A stretch of 64,000 bases of DNA from Lentzea flava (lineage in GTDB: Bacteria; Actinomycetota; Actinomycetes; Mycobacteriales; Pseudonocardiaceae), in assembly GCF_014648475.1 (NCBI RefSeq), contig NZ_BMRE01000032.1, positions 32,591 to 96,590 on the forward strand, given 5' to 3'. Below, in pieces: positions 56,168 to 63,942 of the stretch. The notes beneath the pieces were generated by a model. That model did no database searches, had not been told where the DNA came from, and saw only the letters and a list, made by a program, of their open reading frames with translations. Position numbers and translations under genes: made by a program. Each line of letters opens with the position of its first letter. Position 1 is the first letter of the stretch.

Positions 56168-56623
56168 TCACACGAACGCCTTGGCGAAGCCGAGCAGAAT
56201 TCCGCCCCAGCCACCCTCTCCGCCCACGCCCTCGCGGACCCGTTCCGGCTTGGTGAAGTGCCGCTCGAACCCGCGGTGCACCAGCTCGACGCGGGTTCCC
56301 TCCCCCTCGGGCGTGAAGGTGATCTCCACCTCGGACGCGCGCGCCGGATCCGGGTCGTAGTCCCAGTCACCGTTGAGGTGCCAGGCGAGCAGCAGGCGCG
56401 ACGGCGGCTCCCAGGCCTTCACCGCTCCCCAGTCGCACTCGGCGCCGTCGGTGCCGACCTCGTACCAGCGGCCGCCTTCGCGTGGTTCGACGACGACGTC
56501 CTTCAGCTCCGCCTCGCCGATGTGGTGCGCGGGAGGCCACCACGTCACGAACTTCTCCGTGAACACCTTGAACGCGTGGTCCGCGCCCGCGTTCACGACA
56601 ACCGAGCGCCGTACTTCCGTCAT
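56168..56623 (-). CDS. SRPBCC (AHSA1-like) domain protein
   Basis: 151 residues. RRSVVVNAGADHAFKVFTE, WWPPAHHIGEAELKDVVVEP, GGRWYEVGTDGAECDWGAV and VEITFTPEGEGTRVELVHRG are characteristic of the AHSA1/START-like fold (activator of Hsp90 ATPase homologue 1-like). It is encoded directly behind an ArsR gene with an ATGA overlap, a very common pairing in actinobacteria. Function is not established; a hydrophobic ligand is expected. Confidence 0.88.
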   Translation of the reverse strand: MTEVRRSVVVNAGADHAFKVFTEKFVTWWPPAHHIGEAELKDVVVEPREGGRWYEVGTDGAECDWGAVKAWEPPSRLLLAWHLNGDWDYDPDPARASEVEITFTPEGEGTRVELVHRGFERHFTKPERVREGVGGEGGWGGILLGFAKAFV

Positions 56624-56922
56624 TGTTCCTCCACCACCGCAGCGAAGTTCGCGAGAGCCTGACCCCACACGTCGTCGAGGTAGTCGCGCATCGCGGCCAC
56701 ACCGACATGGTCGACGGAATACCGCCGCCGTGTTCCCTCCGCCTCGACGCGGACCAGCCGTGCCTCTTTGAGCACCTTGAGGTGCTGGGACACGGCCGGC
56801 CGCGACACGGGCAGCTCGGCGGCGATCTCCCCCACCGCCCGCGGCCTGGCCGCGAGCAGCGTGAAGATCTCGCGGCGGGTCGGGTCGCCGAGCGCCGCGA
56901 ACGCCACTTGGTAAGTCTCCAC
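56620..56922 (-). CDS. ArsR family transcriptional regulator
   Basis: 100 residues, GTG at 56922. The winged HTH is FAALGDPTRREIFTLLAARP, VGEIAAELPVSRPAVSQHL and KVLKEARLVRVEAEGTRRRY. No metal-binding cysteine pair is seen, so it probably responds to something other than arsenic. It is in an operon with the SRPBCC gene (ATGA overlap) and probably the HipA-like and DUF3037 genes. An 18-bp palindrome at 56927-56944, 5 bp upstream, is the likely autoregulatory operator. Confidence 0.9.
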   Translation of the reverse strand: METYQVAFAALGDPTRREIFTLLAARPRAVGEIAAELPVSRPAVSQHLKVLKEARLVRVEAEGTRRRYSVDHVGVAAMRDYLDDVWGQALANFAAVVEEQ

Positions 56923-56926
56923 GAAC

Positions 56927-56944
56927 GGTAAGTTAGAACTTACC
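56927..56944. promoter_or_regulatory. ArsR operator: GGTAAGTT-N2-AACTTACC
   Basis: A perfect 8-bp-arm palindrome lies 5 bp before the arsR GTG. On the minus strand it contains TAACTT, 7 nt before the GTG, fitting a -10 box of a leaderless message, so repression by occlusion is likely. It also covers the stop codon of the upstream SGNH hydrolase gene. Confidence 0.65.
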
Positions 56945-57679
56945 GAGTCGCGCTGTCAACGCCTCGAAGTACGCGAACTGACCCGCCTTGTTCGGGTGGT
57001 AGGAGTCTTCGGTCGGGCTGACCAGCGCGTTCATCCACGGTTCCGCGGAGCAGACGCCGTGGTCCGCAAACGCTTCCCTGACGTCGACGTACCGCGCACC
57101 GGCCCGTTCGGCGGCCGCCGCGGTCACCTCGGACAGCTGGTCGGCCGCGTCGTTGAGGGCCTGCCGCTTGCGCTTGGAGAGCGTCCGGCACTGGTCGTTC
57201 GGCGTGAACAGCCGCGGATAGCCGAGCACGACCAGCTCGGCATTCGGCGCTGAGCTCCTGATCGTGGCGTAGGCGCCGTCGAGCCGGGCGGGCAGCTGCT
57301 CGTGGACGAACTTCACCGCTTTGGCGACCCGCGAGACGCAGGCCTTGTCGCCGTTCAGCGTGCAGGTCGTCATCACGTCGACGAACCCGAGGTCGTTGCC
57401 GCCGATCGTGATCGTGACCAGCGTGGTCGCCGGCGTGAGCGCCCTGAACTGCGACTTGAGCGACTTCGTGGTCGCACCGCTGCACGCCACGAACCTGAAC
57501 GACGGGAAGTCCTTGCCCCGCAACGCCGGATAGGCGTTCGCGCTGCGGCGGCACGAGCCGTCCACATAGGAACCGGCGCCCGCACCGGACGCGTAGGAGT
57601 CGCCGAGTGCGACGTACTCCGGCGCGATCGGTGCGGGCGCCATCAACGCAATTGCCAGTACCCCAGCCATGAGACCCAT
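56933..57679 (-). CDS. secreted SGNH/GDSL-type hydrolase (lipase-like)
   Basis: 248 residues. The N-terminal MGLMAGVLAIALMAPAPIA is a short signal-like segment. The SGNH blocks are EYVALGDSYASGAGAGSY (nucleophile Ser), ACSGATTKSLKSQ, ITIGGNDLGF, and the catalytic D-x-x-H-type ending DSYHPNKAGQFAYFEALTAR. Cysteines suggest disulfides in an exported protein. It hydrolyses esters, lipids or glycan acyl groups; the substrate is unknown. Its stop overlaps the ArsR operator. Confidence 0.88.
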   Translation of the reverse strand: MGLMAGVLAIALMAPAPIAPEYVALGDSYASGAGAGSYVDGSCRRSANAYPALRGKDFPSFRFVACSGATTKSLKSQFRALTPATTLVTITIGGNDLGFVDVMTTCTLNGDKACVSRVAKAVKFVHEQLPARLDGAYATIRSSAPNAELVVLGYPRLFTPNDQCRTLSKRKRQALNDAADQLSEVTAAAAERAGARYVDVREAFADHGVCSAEPWMNALVSPTEDSYHPNKAGQFAYFEALTARLGKF

Positions 57680-57720
57680 GGCAGTCGGAGTACCACTGTG
57701 GACGATCGACTAGAAGAGCA

Positions 57721-58833
57721 TTAACCCAGTCGTGTGGGCAGCACGCAGACCGGGATCGCGGTCTGCAGCGGCGTGCCCGACGGCGTGAGCTTGCCCGAAG
57801 CTCGGTCCACCGCGAACGACGTCACGTTGTTCGAGTTCTGGTTGGCCGCGAACAGGAACTGCCCGGACGGGTCGAGCGTGATGTGCCGCGGGTACTTGCC
57901 ACCGACCGGCGTGTGGCCGACCAGGGTGAGCTCGGAGCCGTTGACCGCGAAGTGCGCGACGCTGTCGTGCCCGCGGTTGGACAGGTAGACGTTCTTGCCG
58001 TCGCCGGACACCAGCACCTCGGCCGGGTAGTTGCGCACGGACCCGGACGGCGCGGTCTTCAGCACCTGCCCCGGCGTGAGCTTCCCGTCGGCGTACGTGC
58101 AGGCCACGATCGTCGAGTCCAGCTCGTTCGCGACGTACGCGGTCTTGCCGTTCGGGTGGAACGCGATGTGCCGCGGTCCGGCTCCCGGCTTGAACTTCGC
58201 CGTCGAGACGAGCTTCAGCTGGCCCGCGGCGAACGTGTAGACGAACACCGCGTCGGCGCCGAGGTCGACCGCGAACGCGTGCCGGCCGGACGGGTCGAAC
58301 ACGATGTGGTGCGCGTGCGGCCCCTCCTGGCGGTCGGGGTCCGGCCCGGAACCCTTGTGCTGCACCTTCTGCGTGCGCGCGCCGAGGCTGCCGTCCGGCT
58401 TGACCGGGAACACGCTGAGCGAGCCCGACGAGTAGTCCGCGGTGATCAGGAACTTCCCGGACGGGTCGAGCGTCAGGTGGCACGGGTCCGCGCCGCCGGT
58501 CGGCTGCTTGTTGATCACCTTGAGCGTGCCCGCGTTGATCGCGGTGACCTCGCCCTTGCTGGTCTCGTTGACCGCGTACAGGAACCGGCCGTCGCGCGAC
58601 TCGATCACGAACGACGGGTTGACCACGCCGCTGATCACGCCTGTTGCCTTCAGCTGGCCGTTCGACGTGTCGTAGGTGCCGATGCCGATGCCTTTGGCGC
58701 CGCCGCTCCACGTCGTGTAAGCGCCGAAGAAAACTCTCCGCGTCACCGCTGCCGCTTCCGCGGTTCCTCCGGTCATCAGCAGTCCTGCTCCCACACCCAT
58801 GGCTCCGAGAAAACGTCGCCGGTCCACACCCAC
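57721..58833 (-). CDS. Tat-exported lactonase, seven-bladed beta-propeller (6-phosphogluconolactonase-like)
   Basis: 370 residues, GTG at 58833 after GGAGGTG. DRRRFLGAMGVGAGLLM is a twin-arginine signal. The rest has repeated propeller blades: GIGIGTYDTSNGQLKATG, PCHLTLDPSGKFLITADYSS, HHIVFDPSGRHAFAVDLGAD, RHIAFHPNGKTAYVANELDS and RHITLDPSGQFLFAANQNSN. The family (Pgl/YbhE-like lactonases) is normally cytoplasmic in E. coli; here Tat export suggests an extracytoplasmic lactone or sugar substrate. Confidence 0.87.
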   Translation of the reverse strand: MGVDRRRFLGAMGVGAGLLMTGGTAEAAAVTRRVFFGAYTTWSGGAKGIGIGTYDTSNGQLKATGVISGVVNPSFVIESRDGRFLYAVNETSKGEVTAINAGTLKVINKQPTGGADPCHLTLDPSGKFLITADYSSGSLSVFPVKPDGSLGARTQKVQHKGSGPDPDRQEGPHAHHIVFDPSGRHAFAVDLGADAVFVYTFAAGQLKLVSTAKFKPGAGPRHIAFHPNGKTAYVANELDSTIVACTYADGKLTPGQVLKTAPSGSVRNYPAEVLVSGDGKNVYLSNRGHDSVAHFAVNGSELTLVGHTPVGGKYPRHITLDPSGQFLFAANQNSNNVTSFAVDRASGKLTPSGTPLQTAIPVCVLPTRLG

Positions 58834-58921
58834 GTTCGCACCTCCGAGGTTCTCGGGCGGCGGCGCAGCCCACAGTGGCCTAGACCGTTACAGTCAGGCA
58901 ATAGGCGCAATGAAGTTGCGC

Positions 58922-59752
58922 TCAGCGCAACGGGTCGTTCGAGATCAACCGGGCCTTCTCGGCCTCGATGTCGTAGGCGGGCGGCGGAAACTTCGGGTCC
59001 ATCTCGCGCATGGTCTCCAGCAGCAACCGGCTGACCGCCCAGTTGCGGTACCACTTGCGGTCGGACGGAATCGCGTACCAGGGCGTGTCACGGCAGTTCT
59101 TCAACGCCTGCGTGTACGCGTCCTGGTACTTCGACCACTTCGAGCGCACGTCGATGTCCGCCGGGTTGTACTTCCAGTGCTTGCGCGGGTCGTCCAGCCG
59201 GGCGAGCAGCCGCTCCTTCTGCACCTCAGGCGAGATGTGCAGGAAGCACTTGATCACCGCGACACCGTCGTCGGCGAGCTCCCGCTCGAACGCGTTGATC
59301 TCCTGGTAGCGCTTCTTGATCTCGGCGGCCGTGAGCAGACGCTCGACCTTGGGCACGAGCACGTCCTCGTAGTGGGAGCGGTCGAACGCGCCGATGTGCC
59401 CCTTCTCCGGGAGGACCTTCCTGATCCGCCACAGGAAGTGCTGGCGCCGTTCGGCGGGAGTCGGTTTCTTGAACGACGCGATGCGCACGCTCTGGGGGTT
59501 CACCAGCCCGACGACGTGCCGGACGACGCCGCCCTTGCCGGAGGTGTCCATGCCTTGCAGCACGAGCAGCACCGCGCGAGAGTTCTCCGCGTACAACGCC
59601 TCCTGCAGGTCGTCCAGCTCGGCCCCGGTGGCGGCGAGGTCGTCGGCCGCCTCCTTCTTGTTCCTGGGACCGACCGGACGGCCGGCGGGATCGAGGGTGG
59701 AGAGATCCACCTCATCGAGTCGCAGAGCTTCACGAACCGACTTCTTCGCCAT
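58922..59752 (-). CDS. ppk2: PPK2 family polyphosphate kinase
   Basis: 276 residues, ATG at 59752. LVLQGMDTSGKGGVVRHVV is the Walker A motif, FDRSHYEDVLVPKVERLL carries Walker B, and KKRYQEINAFERELADDG with WKYNPADIDVRSKWSKYQDA forms the lid region. PPK2 enzymes move phosphate between polyphosphate and nucleotides. The class (I, II or III) cannot be settled by eye; the single domain fits class I or III. It is divergent from rocD across 140 bp. Confidence 0.88.
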   Translation of the reverse strand: MAKKSVREALRLDEVDLSTLDPAGRPVGPRNKKEAADDLAATGAELDDLQEALYAENSRAVLLVLQGMDTSGKGGVVRHVVGLVNPQSVRIASFKKPTPAERRQHFLWRIRKVLPEKGHIGAFDRSHYEDVLVPKVERLLTAAEIKKRYQEINAFERELADDGVAVIKCFLHISPEVQKERLLARLDDPRKHWKYNPADIDVRSKWSKYQDAYTQALKNCRDTPWYAIPSDRKWYRNWAVSRLLLETMREMDPKFPPPAYDIEAEKARLISNDPLR

Positions 59753-59880
59753 CACCGCAGAGTATCGATGAACCGTCAAGTACGCCGGTTGCACAATGTT
59801 CAGCCACTGTTCGGTGAATCTACGCAACGAACTGAGGTCAGGCGCAATGCTTGGCGGCTGAAATCGCTTGTTCGCGCCCT

Positions 59881-59886
59881 TAGCCT
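59881..59886 (+). promoter_or_regulatory. -10-like TAGCCT for leaderless rocD
   Basis: TAGCCT lies exactly 6 nt before the rocD ATG, with the purine-rich TGGAGG directly abutting the ATG and so too close to act as a ribosome-binding site. An identical TAGCCT-N6-ATG arrangement is found at 62633. Confidence 0.45.
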
Positions 59887-59892
59887 TGGAGG

Positions 59893-61122
59893 ATGACAGC
59901 CATCGCTGAGCACCAGACCACCACCAGCGCTGACTACGTCGCACTAGACGAAGAATGGAGCACCCACAACTACCACCCGCTGCCGGTGGTCATCTCGCAC
60001 GGCGAGGGGGCGTGGGTCACCGACGTCGAAGGCCGCCGCTATCTCGACTTCCTGTCGGGCTACTCGTCGCTGAACTTCGGCCACCGCCACCCCGCCCTGG
60101 TGGCCGCCGCCGTCGAGCAGCTCGGCCGCGTGACGCTGACCAGCCGCGCGTTCCACCACGACCAGTTCGGCCTGTTCTGCCGCGAGCTGGCCACCCTGAC
60201 CGGCACCGAGATGGTGCTCGCGATGAACTCCGGCGCCGAGGCCGTGGAGTCCGCGATCAAGGTCGCGCGCAAGTGGGCGTACCAGGTCAAGGGCGTGCCG
60301 GAGGGCACGGCGGAGATCATCGTCGCCGGGTCCAACTTCCACGGCCGCACCACGACGATCGTGTCGTTCTCGACCGACGAGACCGCGCGCAACGACTTCG
60401 GCCCGTTCACGCCGGGCTTCAAGGTCGTGAAGTACGGCAACCTCGACGAGATCGAGTCCGCGATCTCGCCGCGCACGGCCGCGATCCTGATCGAGCCGAT
60501 CCAGGGCGAGGCGGGCGTCGTCGTGCCGCCCGCCGGCTACCTGCCCGGCATCCGCCGCCTGTGCGACGAGCACAACGTGCTGATGATCGCCGACGAGATC
60601 CAGTCGGGCCTCGGCCGCACCGGCACGCTGTTCGCCCTCGACCACGAGGGTGTGCGCGCCGACCTCTACACGCTCGGCAAGGCGCTGGGCGGCGGCATCC
60701 TGCCGGTGTCCGCCGTGGTCGGTTCACGCGCGGTGCTGGGCGTGCTGAAGCCGGGCGAGCACGGGTCGACGTTCGGCGGCAACCCGCTGGCCTGCGCCGT
60801 CGGCCGCGCGGTCGTGCGGCTGCTGGAGACCGGCGAGTTCCAGGAGCGCTCGCGTGAGCTGGGCGCGTACCTGCACTCCTCGCTGGGCGAGCTGGTCGGC
60901 CACGGCATCGCCGAGGTCCGCGGCCGCGGGCTGTGGGCAGGCGTCGAGCTCTCCCCCGGCGGCCCGGTCGGCCGCGCGGCCTCCGAGGCGCTGGCCACTC
61001 GTGGCGTGCTGTGCAAGGAGACCCAGGCGACCACCCTGCGCGTCGCTCCCCCGCTGGTCATCACCCGCGACGAGATCGACCTGGGCGTCCAGGCGATCGC
61101 CGAGGTCGTTCGTCCCGTTTAG
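59893..61122 (+). CDS. rocD: ornithine aminotransferase
   Basis: 409 residues. This is a class-III PLP aminotransferase: YSSLNFGHRHPALVAAAVEQ, MNSGAEAVESAIKVARKWAY, NFHGRTTTIVSFSTD, ADEIQSGLGRTGTLFALDHE, and the PLP lysine in LGKALGGGILPVSAVVG. The length and KWAYQVKGVPEGTAEIIVAG fit RocD rather than ArgD. It transfers the delta-amino group of ornithine to 2-oxoglutarate, giving glutamate semialdehyde for proline or glutamate. The mRNA is probably leaderless. A strong hairpin follows the stop. Confidence 0.92.
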   Translation: MTAIAEHQTTTSADYVALDEEWSTHNYHPLPVVISHGEGAWVTDVEGRRYLDFLSGYSSLNFGHRHPALVAAAVEQLGRVTLTSRAFHHDQFGLFCRELATLTGTEMVLAMNSGAEAVESAIKVARKWAYQVKGVPEGTAEIIVAGSNFHGRTTTIVSFSTDETARNDFGPFTPGFKVVKYGNLDEIESAISPRTAAILIEPIQGEAGVVVPPAGYLPGIRRLCDEHNVLMIADEIQSGLGRTGTLFALDHEGVRADLYTLGKALGGGILPVSAVVGSRAVLGVLKPGEHGSTFGGNPLACAVGRAVVRLLETGEFQERSRELGAYLHSSLGELVGHGIAEVRGRGLWAGVELSPGGPVGRAASEALATRGVLCKETQATTLRVAPPLVITRDEIDLGVQAIAEVVRPV

Positions 61123-61137
61123 CCCGATTTGGGTGCT

Positions 61138-61188
61138 CGATGAAGGGCTCCTTCATCCACGTGAGGTGGATGAAGGAGCCCTTCATCG
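61138..61188 (+). terminator. 23-bp perfect hairpin with U-tract after rocD
   Basis: Arms 61138-61160 and 61166-61188 pair perfectly over 23 bp around the loop GTGAG; the right arm is followed by TTTT. It begins 15 bp after the rocD stop. It has the same 23+5+23 plan as the hairpin at 9276-9326, with 17 of 23 arm positions shared. Confidence 0.8.
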
Positions 61189-61202
61189 TTTTCACCTGAG
61201 GC

Positions 61203-62600
61203 ATGATTACTCGTATGGGTGAACGGGTTCGGGCTGAGGCTGCCGCCGCGTTGGGCACGTGGACTGAGCCTGAAGAGGTGTATGCGCGGGGGAAGGCGTT
61301 GAGGTCCTCTGTGGACTTCAGGGCGCACCGGGTGGTGTCGCTGGCCGCCCGGCGGCCGTCCGTGCTGGAGTTCATGAACGCCAGCAACGAAGGACGGCTG
61401 GAGCACCTGATCCCGTTGCGGGTGGGGCGGATGCTCGCCAACCCGTTCGCGTTCTTCCGCGGTGCAGCCGGGCTCCAGGCGGGCGACCTCGCCGCCGGGT
61501 GCGCGACCGGCCTGCACGCTCAGTTGTGCGGTGATGCACACGCAGCGAACTTCGGCCTCTACGGCACGCCAGAGGGCCAGATCGTCATGGACATCAACGA
61601 CTTCGACGAGACGCTGCCCGGCCCGTGGGAGTGGGACCTGAAGCGGCTGGTCGCGTCTCTGGTGCTGGCGGGCCGCGTGGGTGGCGTGTCCGACAAGGGC
61701 TGCCGGGACGCCGCCGAGGACGCCGTGCGGGCGTATCGCGGCGCGATCAGGCACCTCGCGGAGATCCCGTTCATGGACTCGTGGACCGCGCTGGGCGACG
61801 AGTCGGTGCTGTCGAAGGTGAAGGCCGACGACCTGATCAACGACTTCTCCAAGGCCGCCGAGAAGTCGCGCAAGAACACGAGCGCCCGGTTCGCCGCGAA
61901 GTGGACCGCGCACGACGGCGAGAAGTGGCGGTTCATCACGAACCCGCCGACGTTCACCGATGTTTCCCCGGAGACGGAAGAGGCCGTGATCGCCGCGCTT
62001 CCGTCCTACGTGGACACACTGCGCGAGTCCCGGCGCAACCTGATCATGCGCTACGGCGTGTCGGACGTGGCGTTCCGCGTCGTCGGCACCGGCAGCGTCG
62101 GCCTGCGCAACTATCTGATCCTGTTGCACGGCAACGGTTCGGAAGCACTGGTCCTGCAGGCCAAGGAAGCCCGGTCGTCCGCCCTGCAGCCGTTCCTGGA
62201 CGTCGAGCCAGCCAAGCACGAGGGCAAGCGGATCGTGCACGGCGCGCGGCTCGTGCAGGCCGAGACCGACATCCTGCTGGGCTGGACGACGATCGAGGGC
62301 CGCCCGTTCATCGTGCGGCAGTTCCGCAACCGCAAGGGCGAGATCGACGCGACCACGCTGAAGCGCGACGACCTCGACGACTACGGCCGCTTCGCCGGCG
62401 CCCTGCTGGCCCGCGCGCACACGCGCTCCCTCGACCCGCGCCTGCTCGCCGGGTACTTCCAGAACGGCGGCGGCGACGACCTCGACGAGGCATTCGCCAA
62501 GTACGCCTTCGGCTACGCCGACCAGACCGAGGCCGACCACGCCGAGCTGGTCGACCTGGTCAAGAACGGCAAGCTGCCCGCCGTCGTCGAGGACCGCTGA
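61203..62600 (+). CDS. DUF2252 family protein
   Basis: 465 residues. The family motifs are HLIPLRVGRMLANPFAFFRG, LCGDAHAANFGLYG, MDINDFDETLPGPWEWDLKR, AFRVVGTGSVGLRNYLILLH and FAGALLARAHTRS. The fold is thought to be related to aminoglycoside-phosphotransferase/kinase folds (GDAHxxNFG and DxNDFD resemble a catalytic loop and metal-binding Asp), but no activity is established. ATG at 61203 or 61215; no clear ribosome-binding site, so possibly leaderless. Confidence 0.88.
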   Translation: MITRMGERVRAEAAAALGTWTEPEEVYARGKALRSSVDFRAHRVVSLAARRPSVLEFMNASNEGRLEHLIPLRVGRMLANPFAFFRGAAGLQAGDLAAGCATGLHAQLCGDAHAANFGLYGTPEGQIVMDINDFDETLPGPWEWDLKRLVASLVLAGRVGGVSDKGCRDAAEDAVRAYRGAIRHLAEIPFMDSWTALGDESVLSKVKADDLINDFSKAAEKSRKNTSARFAAKWTAHDGEKWRFITNPPTFTDVSPETEEAVIAALPSYVDTLRESRRNLIMRYGVSDVAFRVVGTGSVGLRNYLILLHGNGSEALVLQAKEARSSALQPFLDVEPAKHEGKRIVHGARLVQAETDILLGWTTIEGRPFIVRQFRNRKGEIDATTLKRDDLDDYGRFAGALLARAHTRSLDPRLLAGYFQNGGGDDLDEAFAKYAFGYADQTEADHAELVDLVKNGKLPAVVEDR

Positions 62601-62632
62601 CGCGCCTTCGGGCCAGTTGTCACAAGTTGACC

Positions 62633-62638
62633 TAGCCT
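62633..62638 (+). promoter_or_regulatory. -10-like TAGCCT for leaderless GNAT gene
   Basis: TAGCCT, 6 nt before the ATG at 62645, matches the arrangement upstream of rocD. No convincing -35 is seen at the right distance. Confidence 0.4.
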
Positions 62639-62644
62639 GGCGGT

Positions 62645-63049
62645 ATGAAGATCCGCCGCGCCGCCACCCCCGACGACGTGTTCGCCGCCGCGCACCTGTT
62701 CGACGCGCCGCCGCAGCCGGACGCGACGTCACGCTTCCTGGCGCAGGATCACAGCCACCTGCTGATCGCGTACGTGGGCGACCAGCCGGCCGGCTTCGTG
62801 TCCGGAGTGGAGACGACCCACCCGGACAAGGGCACCGAGATGTTCCTCTACGAACTGGGCGTGGACGACGCGTTCCTGCGCCGCGGCATCGGCACGGCGT
62901 TGGTCGAGGCCCTCAAAACCCTTGCGGCGGAACGGGGTTGCTACGCGATGTGGACGGGCACCGCCGCGGGCGACGCGGCGGCGCAGGCCACCTACAAGAA
63001 GACGGGCGGGTCGATCGACGACGGCGCCTTCGTCAGCTGGGAGCTTTGA
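62645..63049 (+). CDS. GNAT family N-acetyltransferase, AAC(3)-I-like
   Basis: 134 residues. The acetyl-CoA motif A is LYELGVDDAFLRRGIGTALV (R-x-x-G-I-G). MKIRRAATPDDVFAAAHLFD, HLLIAYVGDQPAGFVSG, CYAMWTGTAAGDAAAQATYK and DGAFVSWEL follow the AAC(3)-I group of small GNAT enzymes. It may acetylate an aminoglycoside-like or other amine; resistance is not demonstrated. It starts at the ATG at 62645 from a probable leaderless promoter. Its 3' end overlaps the convergent DUF397 gene by 17 bp. Confidence 0.85.
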   Translation: MKIRRAATPDDVFAAAHLFDAPPQPDATSRFLAQDHSHLLIAYVGDQPAGFVSGVETTHPDKGTEMFLYELGVDDAFLRRGIGTALVEALKTLAAERGCYAMWTGTAAGDAAAQATYKKTGGSIDDGAFVSWEL

Positions 63050-63215
63050 CCTGGCCGACCAGCGCCTGCCAGGCTTGCGCGGAGAACGTGAGCACCGCGC
63101 CTGTGTTCTTGGAGTCGCGCACAAGGGCGTTGTGGGCCAGAGACACCTCCACGCATTCGCCTGAGCCGTTGGCACTGCTGAACGTGCTCTTACGCCAGGT
63201 CCGTTCGCGGGTCAT
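63033..63215 (-). CDS. DUF397 family small protein
   Basis: 60 residues, ATG at 63215. WRKSTFSSANGSGECVEVSL, ALVRDSKNTGAVLTFSAQAW is the full DUF397 signature. These proteins pair with Scr1-type HTH/DUF5753 regulators and have been proposed as toxin- or effector-like partners. It overlaps the end of such a gene by 26 bp, the usual order, so the two are probably co-transcribed. Confidence 0.9.
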   Translation of the reverse strand: MTRERTWRKSTFSSANGSGECVEVSLAHNALVRDSKNTGAVLTFSAQAWQALVGQVKAPS

Positions 63216-63942
63216 GGGAGTCCTCTCGCAGTCCGCTGACGTACTCCGCCAGCTTGCTCCGAGATTGTTCCTCATCCAAGGCCACGGCCTCCAGTCGCTC
63301 GAACAGCCGCTTGCCACGCTCGACGGCGGCGCTGTCCTGCGCGAACAACTGGCCCATGTTGGTCTCCGTGAACACCACCGGAGCAGCCTTCGGGAACTCG
63401 TACAGCGTGCATTTCGACTGAAAGGCGGCGGACCTGATGTTGGCGGGCACGACGCGGATGATGTGCGTGTTGAAGAGAAGGCGCAGGTACTGGTCTTCCA
63501 TGAGCTGGGCGTCACCCAGACGCGTCTGCAGGGCGAGCTCGTGCACGTAGAACAGGCACTCCGGGCGATTCGGCCGCCTCATGATCGTTTGCCGTTCCAT
63601 GCGCGCCTGCACGAACTTCTCGATGTCCTCCCGCGCCTCGATCTGGCCGTCCACGAACAGCTCTCGCGCGTAGCGTTCCGTCTGCAACAGGCCGTGCACC
63701 GTCATGATGTCGAAGGAGACGATCTTCTTTGCCATCGATTCGGTCATGGCGATCGTGCGAAGATTCTCCGGCACCTGGACGAAGTACAGGTCGAAGGCGT
63801 GGCGGTAGCGGCGACGGAAGTCTTCGAAGAAGTCGATGTCCTTCCCGCACGCGGTGAAGAGCTGCACTTGTCGTGTTTCGGCTGATGCTTGACACGTTGG
63901 CTTCACCTGATGCTTGACACCGCTGGTCACAGGTTCGATCAC
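63190..63942 (-). CDS. DUF5753 (Scr1/WhiJ-type) protein without visible HTH, near window edge
   Basis: 250 residues from the GTG at 63942, but the frame stays open to the window edge. The DUF5753 part is clear: FFEDFRRRYRHAFDLYFVQV, VHGLLQTERYARELFVDGQI, FYVHELALQTRLGDAQLMED, IIRVVPANIRSAAFQSKCTL and PVVFTETNMGQLF. The normal N-terminal Xre HTH is not recognisable in the about 57 residues upstream, in any frame checked. Either the protein is a truncated variant starting near 63867 or the HTH was lost. Two 14-bp direct repeats lie at the 5' end. DUF397 follows. Confidence 0.72.
   Translation of the reverse strand: MIEPVTSGVKHQVKPTCQASAETRQVQLFTACGKDIDFFEDFRRRYRHAFDLYFVQVPENLRTIAMTESMAKKIVSFDIMTVHGLLQTERYARELFVDGQIEAREDIEKFVQARMERQTIMRRPNRPECLFYVHELALQTRLGDAQLMEDQYLRLLFNTHIIRVVPANIRSAAFQSKCTLYEFPKAAPVVFTETNMGQLFAQDSAAVERGKRLFERLEAVALDEEQSRSKLAEYVSGLREDSHDPRTDLA
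63882..63920. repeat. two 14-bp direct repeats at the 5' end of the DUF5753 gene
   Basis: CTGATGCTTGACAC occurs at 63882-63895 and 63907-63920, a 25-bp period. If the gene starts downstream (GTG at 63867), the repeats would be regulatory; if it starts at 63942, they are coding. Confidence 0.6.
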
